From the NCBI GenBank assembly GCA_029379385.1, contig CM055607.1, positions 11,098,001 to 11,162,000 on the forward strand: a stretch of DNA of 64,000 nt. Direction: 5' to 3'. The position numbers were made by a program, and so were the translations under genes. Below are positions 57,801 to 64,000 of the stretch, piece after piece (positions within the stretch are counted from its first letter, which is position 1; each line of letters opens with the position of its first letter). Under the pieces are notes generated by a model that saw only the letters and a list, made by a program, of their open reading frames with translations, was not told where the DNA came from and did no database searches. The stretch comes from Quillaja saponaria. Lineage: Eukaryota; Streptophyta; Magnoliopsida; Fabales; Quillajaceae.

Positions 57801-59640
57801 GCATCCCCTACCGAAGATCGACAATTTGATTGATAGCTTCACAAGCAACTAACTACTCAGCTTCATGGATGCCTACTTGAGGTACAACCAAATCTTAATG
57901 GCCAAAAACGTTCAAGAGAAAACATTGTTTATCACTAACAGAGGAACGTACTGTTATAAGGTAACACCTTTTAGGCTAAAGAATGCTAGGGATACATATC
58001 AGAGGTTGGTCAACAAAATTTTAAGGCCCAGATCGAAAGGAAAATAGAGGTCTATATGGACGATATGCTAGTGAAGAGCTCAGAATTTGCCCAACATGTC
58101 TCCAACATTAAAGAAGCTTTTGAGGTCCTTAATAAATACAATATGAAGTTTAACTTAACAAAATGTACTTTTGGGGTTCCGGCAGGCAAATTCCTTGGTT
58201 TCTTATTGACAACTTGGGCATTAAATCCAACCCTAAGAAAATTCAGGCTATACTGGATATGAAGAGCGTAAAGAAAGTGAAGGAGGTTTAAAGACTTACA
58301 AGTCATGTTACGGTCCTGGCTCTTTTCATGTCCTAATCTGCCAACCGATGCTACCCTTTCTTCAAAACTCTAAGCCAAGTATTTGAGTGGACCCCTGAAT
58401 GTGAAAGCTCATTCCAAGAATTGAAAACTTAACTTATGACAATACTCATCTTGGGGAAACCATTAGTAGGTAGAGTCCTTCTGCTCTACCTTGGTATTTT
58501 ACTAGTGGCGATGAGTTCGGTGTTAGTAATGGAAGAAGGTGGGAAACAACAGCCCGTGTACTATGTTATCATCTATTAAAAAGACCTAAGCTCTAATACC
58601 CAACCACTAAAAAAACTTCTTTCGCAATCCAGATCTCAGCTAGAAAGCTTTGCCAATATTTCCAGTCTTGCACAATTGAGGTCAGAACAAACCTACCCCT
58701 AAAGAAAGTTCCCACAAGCCCGACATATCAAGACTAATAGTTAATTAATCGGTCGAGCTTAGTGAGATTGATATTCAATACGTAGCACGAACTACAATCA
58801 TATCTCAAGCTCTAGCTGATTTTGTTTTCGAACTTATTGGGGACCACGATACACCAGAGTCCTCGTCCTTTTCTATTCCCCTCAATGAGGTTTTCCAGGA
58901 TTCCTAAGCCTGGGCACTTCACGTTGATGGTTCATCTAACAATCAGGAAGCAGAGCTGGTTTAGTTCTTATCAGCCCAAATGATTTGTGTATTAAAGGGG
59001 CTCTTACCTTTGAATTCCATGCCCCTAATCATATTTCCATATTCAAAGCACTCACAACAAACCTAAGCCTATCCATCTCTTCCAGGGTCAAGAAACTTCG
59101 GGCATACAAAAATTCCCAACTGGTAACTTACCTTATCAGAGAAGATTACGGAGCCAAGGAAATAACTATGGGCAAGTATTTGGACAAGGTAAGATCTTTG
59201 TAGAGAAAGTTTGAATCCATCTCTATTAATCTCATGCCTCGTTCTATGAATATTGAGGCTGATGCATTATCTAAATGAGTAGACGATAAAAGGGTCATAA
59301 CTAACATATAGATTTTTACCCAAGTGGTTTCCTGACCTAGTTATGAAGACGTAAAATATGAGATACTCTGCATGGGAGGGCAGAGAACTCCTGGATAATG
59401 CCTATTATCCGTTATTTTAATATGGGAGAATTCCCGGATGATCCAAAGAAAGCCAAATTACTAAGAAGAAAAGCCGCACATTACAGTCTGATTGATAATC
59501 ACCTCTACCGAAGGTCGATTACCTGACCTTATCTCTGATGTGTTTTAGAGAAAGTACATCTCGAAGAATGCAGTTCTCACATTGGAGCTCGGGCCCTAGC
59601 TTACAAAATTCTGATACTACTGGCCAACCCTTGTCAAAGA
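54895..59640 (+). pseudogene. Gypsy gag-pol remnants
   Basis: Gag: 55270-55976 with LMLHHGVLKPTMFQ and NYMARFNNETLEV, then a zinc-knuckle-like CTLCKAHCHNTDDYW near 56030. Protease: VLIDNGSSANIL near 56930, Asp present. Spacer to RT: KQCYVGCVKL, ANKGTFAWSAEDMPGID (57242-57571). RT: FMDAYLRYNQI, GTYCYKVTPFRLKNA and YMDDMLVKS (about 58054), where both catalytic aspartates survive. RNase H traces: LHVDGSSNNQ (58920) and MPRSMNIEADALSK (59235). Then KAAHYSLIDNHLYRRS (59480). Numerous stops and shifts occur. Confidence 0.88.
56428..56858. mobile_element. CACTA-type fragment nested in the gypsy element
   Basis: It ends exactly in TTTTCTTGTAGTG, the inverted CACTA terminus, and is packed with subterminal words in both orientations (AGAGACCG, GGTCTCTGATA, AGTCTCTAA). 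It interrupts the gypsy protease region: upstream reads ISFTNDNL and downstream KTPHDDALF, adjacent in intact elements. No matching left CACTA terminus is recognisable, so the left edge is approximate. Possible 3-bp target duplication TGT. Confidence 0.75.
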
Positions 59641-59724
59641 CTCCGAAGAGTGGGTACAAAAGTATAGTAATTGTCAGTTCTCTTCTTGAGTACCCTGAAA
59701 AACTGCCAACACTTTAAGTCAAAT

Positions 59725-60076
59725 CGTTAGTAGAGGATCACCCTCCAGCCAATCCTCTTATGTCACATGTCCCATATCACATGAATAACAATTTCACTAC
59801 CTTAGGACATGTGGCAGACAACCATTGGGCTAGTACATCTATAAATAGTATTTGAAAGTTACATTTCCTAACACAATGCATTTATTATCTTCATTCACTT
59901 TCTCTCTCTAAAAGAACTCCGACTTGATCTTCGAAGGGTTTCTAAAGGAACTCCTCAGACCTCTGTCTTCGTACTCTTGCAGGTTGGCTTGGATTCGAGC
60001 TGACATGGAACCAACTTTTGGACATCCGAGGTCTTGAGTACTTGAATAGTAAGCTCAGACACATTAAGGCTTAACA
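59725..60076 (+). repeat. 3' LTR of the gypsy element
   Basis: 352-bp partner of 54481-54830. It is followed directly by host exon sequence GGTTCGAGATGAG, which corresponds to GGTTTCGAGGCGAG at 15561 in block 1, where no element is present. Confidence 0.88.
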
Positions 60077-60349
60077 GGTTCGAGATGAGACAACGATCCA
60101 AGATAGTATATACGAATGCCGCTGGCTTGTTTTCCAAGATAATGTCGAACGCTCCCGCAAGTATAGCCGGCAATGAAATGCATGAAATCTTGGCGTTCAC
60201 TAGATCAACAGGTTCAGAGGACATTAAGACATTGGTGAAAGTGGCCGTAAGATCATTGAGTTGAAGGATAGCATCACTAGGAAATGGCAAATCTAGGGAT
60301 CGGCAAGGCAATGGTCTTTTTCTTTTTTTGCCACAAGCCTCACATACAT
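60077..60349 (-). pseudogene. Internal exon of an unrecognised host gene, split by the gypsy element
   Basis: The minus-strand exon has an acceptor (CCACACAG/AT at 60350) and, across the gypsy insertion, a donor (CAG/GTAACT at 54462). Joined, it is about 286 nt with one open frame. Near its start it reads VCEACGKKRKRPLPCRSLD, later PSDAILQLNDLTATF, VDLVNAKISCISLPAILAG and FDIILENKPAA, ending TILDRCLISN. A CxxC pair followed by a basic run is visible. Complete openness and clean splice sites argue for a real gene fragment. No other exons were found between HIBCH B and GT47, so most of the gene is missing. I do not recognise the family. Confidence 0.6.
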
Positions 60350-60447
60350 CTGTGTGGATTAATGAGAATTGGTATGGTACGTATTTACATTTTGTAATTT
60401 GGCACCTCTATTAATTTAAACTTACATTTATGCTTGTTTACTTATGC

Positions 60448-60803
60448 TTGGTTTGGTAATGATTTTTGGGAGGGTGCTTATGCTTATGAAGAACATAAGT
60501 AAGTTTTTTTAATGTTTGGTAAAAAAATAAATTTGGTTACTTCTGTTATAGGCTTTTAAAAGGCATGGGTGTTTTTAAAAGCACTTCAAGTGGTGCTTTT
60601 ATAACCTAGTTTTTGCTCTCAAAATTTTTAAAAATTAATATAAACTTAACTTTTAATAAGTAAAAAAAAGCCACAGCATTAGCCTAATTTTGTGACTTCT
60701 ACTTATAAAAAATAATTTTTATGTTATTTTACCAAACACTGTTATTGTGACTTTATAAAAACAACTCTTAGAAAGTCAGAAGAGTATAACATTACCAAAC
60801 CAA
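60448..60803. mobile_element. MITE-like element with 13-bp inverted repeats
   Basis: It begins TTGGTTTGGTAAT and ends ATTACCAAACCAA, perfect 13-bp inverted repeats. The 356-bp body has no coding region. CTTAT occurs on both sides (60441-60445 and 60806-60810), but a clean 8-bp duplication is not seen; hAT-like is a guess. The corresponding place in block 1 (about 15630-15660) lacks it. Confidence 0.65.
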
Positions 60804-60809
60804 ATCTTA

Positions 60810-61367
60810 TTCTACAAGTTATTTGTATCACTTTTAATGTGAATGATTTTTTCAGTAAGTATTCAAGATATAATAAATGAAATTATTAGAATTTAAAATA
60901 ATTTATATACTTCAAAAAAAAATTATATATATCAACTTAATAAATATATTTAAAAACTCATTAAAAATGTATTAAATCACGAATCAAGTGACCATTTTAG
61001 TTTCTTTTCTCAAAATACAAGTTTAAATTGCACTCACTTTCGTGGAGATTTAAAAAGAATGACATAGAGCCTCATAGATTGGCTAATATATACTAAAAGT
61101 TTAAAACTAATAGCTCAAAGAGACAATATGAAAATATGATATAGCGGCAGAAATAAGAAAATATAATTTTAATTATTTGAAACACATGCTTCATTTATCT
61201 ATGAACTAAGAAACACTACCTGCTATACATTGCTGGATGATGTTTATTCTTCTACTCTGGTTTTCATCTTCACCTATTTAATTTAGTTTCCAGACAAAAA
61301 CAAAATCTCTATCAATGTATTCCCTGATTATTACAACCATATTGCCAGAATTATTTGGCGGGGCTTC
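60810..61367. other. 3' flank of GT47, single-copy version
   Basis: Matches the twice-present flank of block 1 (15660-17755), including GAGCCTCATAGATTGGCTAA and AAACACTACCTGCTATACATT. No gene is seen. It shows the arrangement before the MITE at 17002 inserted. Confidence 0.6.
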
Positions 61368-62823
61368 TTAATTTTTCTTCTTCCTTTTGGTTTCTACTCT
61401 CTGAAGAATTCCCTTAACTGCCATGTCAAATGCATCTTCAATCATCTCTAATCTGGACCTTGGATTGGCATATATAATTCTTGGAATCAGCTTTATTACC
61501 TCTTCTCTTATGGCCAATACCTTAGTCTCAGGAATTTGATGCAATGTCTCATTGATAATGACTTTCTTCTCTTCTACACTATCTTGTGGTATAAAAACTG
61601 ATTATTTTGATCCGATTGCCGGTAAATGCCACAAGTATTGCTCATAAGCAGAAGCTGGATGGAAAAAAAAAAAAAAAAAAGGAATGCAGCCTGCCAGAAT
61701 TGAAACAAAAATTGATCGCCTTGTCCAAGAATCGCCAGGAGGCTGTAAGCAGAAAACAGAGCTCTGAAGCACTTTCATTACATTTATGGGGGTCATCGCA
61801 CACCTTATTATCAGGAGAGCAACCAAGAAATTTGCAAGTTGTTGAACATTGGCTTTGTTTGATAAGCTCACTTCGAAGAGGATCTCGAGGAGTTGGTCTT
61901 AATGCACCTGCAAATGAAAACAAGTAAGGCCTTTCCTCTCTTGTCATTCTTTCCTGCCACTGAAGTACCTCAACATCACTTGAAGGATGAAAGCTTGTTG
62001 GATAAGGTATCGACAAGTCATTATCGAAAGAAGCTGATGCGATTGATAACAATGTCATGTTCTTTCCTTTAGGAAATAACATAAGCTTTGTACCCCAGAC
62101 AGAATCATCATCTAAGCTCCTTCTAAAATCCCGTGCAATCCTTCCTCCTACTAAGAAATGATCTCTTCCCCACATTCTTTTCCATTCAGGTCTTTTTGAA
62201 AACCACTTCATTAGTTCTTTTGGAGAAGCATCTCTTACTGAAATGTTAAAATCCCAAAGGTATTGACCCACATCTAGACCTGATAAAATGGTACAAAATA
62301 TAGCAGAAGCCAATGAGGAATTTTTGGTTAAGCACTTGTATTGCTTCATTCCGTTGTGGAAAATTACCTCCAGTGAGAATTGATTGGTTTCATAACAACT
62401 ATTATTCAAGAAAAACTCTCCTGGTTTCTGTTTAATCTGAGGACCAAGTCCTGCATTGGACAAATAAGTGCACATATCGGTCCATCTCATGAATGAGCGA
62501 CAGTTTCTCACCAAGTCTTTGTTGAATCGGCTAGGGAGATCCTGCATATGTACATAGCGCCCCGAACAAGAATCTGAATTGGTTCTGACCTGTTTGGTCT
62601 TGGGATTGACATTGTCTTCGGCTACAGTATGAGATGGATGCATAACTTGTTCTGTCCTATTGCTCACACCATGAGCTTTATGGACGGGCTGTAAGTGGTG
62701 GACGAAGATGACATTAATTCGTCCACCACTTCGAACGTTGTAGTCGAAGAAAAATAATGTCACACATATAAAGATGGATGTGAGTAGCACAGACCGGATT
62801 TGATCACAGTACTTCACAACCAT
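61368..62823 (-). pseudogene. GT47 xyloglucan galactosyltransferase-like (MUR3/KATAMARI1-type) gene with frameshift and stop
   Basis: The family adds galactose to xyloglucan side chains in the Golgi. Intronless, start at 62823. Type II layout: signal-anchor at residues 11-27, stem, then SGRYVHMQDLPSRFNKDL (87-104), KRMWGRDHFLVGGRIA (215-230), NDLSIPYPTSFHP (268-280), [11 protein letters not shown] (300-310). A run of five C (minus strand, 61792-61788), four in the block 1 copy, shifts the frame before the [17 protein letters not shown] motif. That motif and [20 protein letters not shown] continue in the new frame. The Phe run comes from an 18-T expansion (61680-61663). An in-frame TAA follows AIGSK, yet the frame then continues open through IPQDSVEEKK to VETKRKKKN (stop 61368). 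The 393-aa product that starts at 62823 lacks the conserved C-terminal region, so it should be inactive. Confidence 0.92.
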
Positions 62824-64000
62824 TAATTTCTTTATCTCTTGCTGCAGCCTGCAAGTACCTATGGGCCTCCAAATCTGAATCTAATATGTTTTCTAGTAAT
62901 TTGAAGAAAGTTTGAGAAAGACAGGAAGACAGAGTAATTCAATTTACATTAGACAGGGGAGCTCTGATATGAAACAAGATGTGAAAAGAGTTTTAAAGCT
63001 CGAGATTTTTCTTCTTCTCTTTTTGAAAAAAATAAAATAAAATACATCTGGATGCAACCTAGGAGGAGCAGAAACAAATGTATAATTTAGAAAGTGAGTG
63101 AAGGTTGACGTTGACTAAAAGCATGTGCATGAAGAGTAACATTAACTTCTTCTTCAATAAATTGTTTAATTTAGTTGAACTTTCCTATGTTAGAATACTC
63201 ATTGATTTAGACTTTTCACTAATTCTGATTTTGTTTTTCTACTTGATATGTGTACTAGTTTGTCTTTCTTTTAGGATCTTGTCCACAATTAATTATTTTA
63301 ATTTCACTACGAAAAAGGCTGTTTGATGCTTGTTATCCGGGATTGATGTAATTAGAGTTTATCATACAAGAGCATTATGGTTATATTAATTGTTTCTTAA
63401 TCTACTTTTATTATTATTATTATTATTATGAAAACAAGGTTGAATGCGTAAAAGACAAACAAGCAAACTAATTCATAGTGTATAACAATTTATAATTTAA
63501 TCAATTATATAAAAATAAAATAATTTGATAGAGAGATGAGTTAAGAAAATAAGATGAGGGTTATGGAAAATAGTTATTATTTCAAAATTTTAAATTTATG
63601 TATGTTCACATACCATAAAGGGCTTTCATAAGTTGCTAAAAAGGTATTTATGTCTATTGAACAAATATTTTAGATTATCTCTATTTTGATTGGGCCCAAT
63701 CTATATTGGGCTCATAATTAGATTGGAGCATCCAAACATTCTGAATTAGTCTATTGGACTTCAAACCCACAATTGGTTTCCCAACCTGTATATCAAATGG
63801 ATTTTAACTAATATAATTCTGTAAATAATATCTTAGTTTAACTGGTTGAGAAGAAAATGACCATATTTAACATTGTTTACTTTTGTGCTTTTTTGTAGTT
63901 ATTTAATATTAATCATTTAAAATGTAAGATTAATTAATAAATAAATTCTCAAAATTTTATAATAAAATTAATTAATTAGGAGGTCAACCCATGAAACAAA
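62824..64000. other. GT47 upstream region and intergenic DNA
   Basis: Block homology is not detectable beyond the GT47 start. A (TTA)n microsatellite lies at about 63405-63428. The open frame at 63105-63326 is AT-rich and unlike any family I know. No gene is supported. Confidence 0.5.

Larger units (their letters stand above)
54481..60076 (+). mobile_element. Degenerate Ty3/gypsy (Tat-like) retrotransposon lacking integrase
   Basis: LTRs are 54481-54830 (350 bp) and 59725-60076 (352 bp), both running from (T)NTTAGTAGAGG-type starts to (A/T)AACA. Flanks AATTC (54476-54480) and GGTTC (60077-60081) are a probable, mutated 5-bp target duplication. The left LTR is followed by TTGGCTCTATCTGTGG, like the TGGCGCCGTCTGTGG leader of plant Tat elements. 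Gag, protease, RT and RNase H remnants follow in order. After the HHCC-like HIGARALAYKI..EEWVQKY segment the sequence jumps into the right LTR, so the integrase core is missing. It is inserted in a host exon. Confidence 0.9.

Noticed and set aside
1..64000. tRNA, rRNA, snRNA or microRNA genes
   Set aside because: Apart from the tRNA-derived SINE fragment at 1234-1360, no cloverleaf or conserved RNA gene was recognised by eye; a covariance-model scan would be needed to exclude small ones.

Overview
This is nuclear DNA from a flowering plant, most likely a eudicot. It is AT-rich, its genes have many short introns, it carries plant-type Ty1/copia, Ty3/gypsy, MULE, CACTA and Tourist-like elements, and its host genes belong to plant families. 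I cannot name the species. I see no rRNA, tRNA or CRISPR.

The host content is a duplicated block of three genes. Block 1 spans roughly 2.4-23.8 kb and block 2 roughly 46.1-62.9 kb. Each holds, in order, an SDR (secoisolariciresinol-dehydrogenase-like) gene on the minus strand, a peroxisomal CHY1-type 3-hydroxyisobutyryl-CoA hydrolase (HIBCH) gene on the plus strand, and a GT47 xyloglucan-galactosyltransferase-like gene on the minus strand. Part of a further unrecognised minus-strand gene lies between the last two. The SDR-upstream and HIBCH parts were amplified further, leaving relics at 2.5, 3.4, 10.3-11.9, 46.1 and 47.3-50.2 kb. Only two copies look functional, both in block 1: SDR1 (3536-4433, two exons, 272 aa) and HIBCH A (12002-14886, fourteen exons, 380 aa, ending in the peroxisomal signal SKL). 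In block 2, SDR2 is broken by GC-rich foreign DNA and HIBCH B by a truncated exon 9. GT47 is dead in both blocks.

Transposons fill the rest. Block 1 has an RTE-type LINE remnant (7.0-8.1 kb), a solo LTR with a perfect target duplication (8208-9859), a Tourist-like MITE (17002-17246), and a coding-free LTR element (18651-23710) inside the GT47 relic. A second solo LTR is nested in that element's right LTR. Between the blocks lie a degenerate Ty1/copia element (25211-30072) and a 10.3-kb MULE (31192-41530) with TIRs of about 230 bp and a 9-bp target duplication. The MULE carries three decayed genes: a MURA-like transposase, a plant mobile domain (PMD) gene, and a small Cys-rich/acidic gene of unknown function. 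A Transposase_24-type CACTA gene remnant follows at 42.7-44.5 kb. In block 2 an integrase-less Ty3/gypsy element (54481-60076), itself invaded by a CACTA fragment, splits the unrecognised exon.

Most observations of interest are structural: the amplified SDR-HIBCH module, a minisatellite made from HIBCH exon and intron edges, a duplicated exon 4, the three-gene MULE with shared 3' hairpins, and insertions present in one block and absent from the other.
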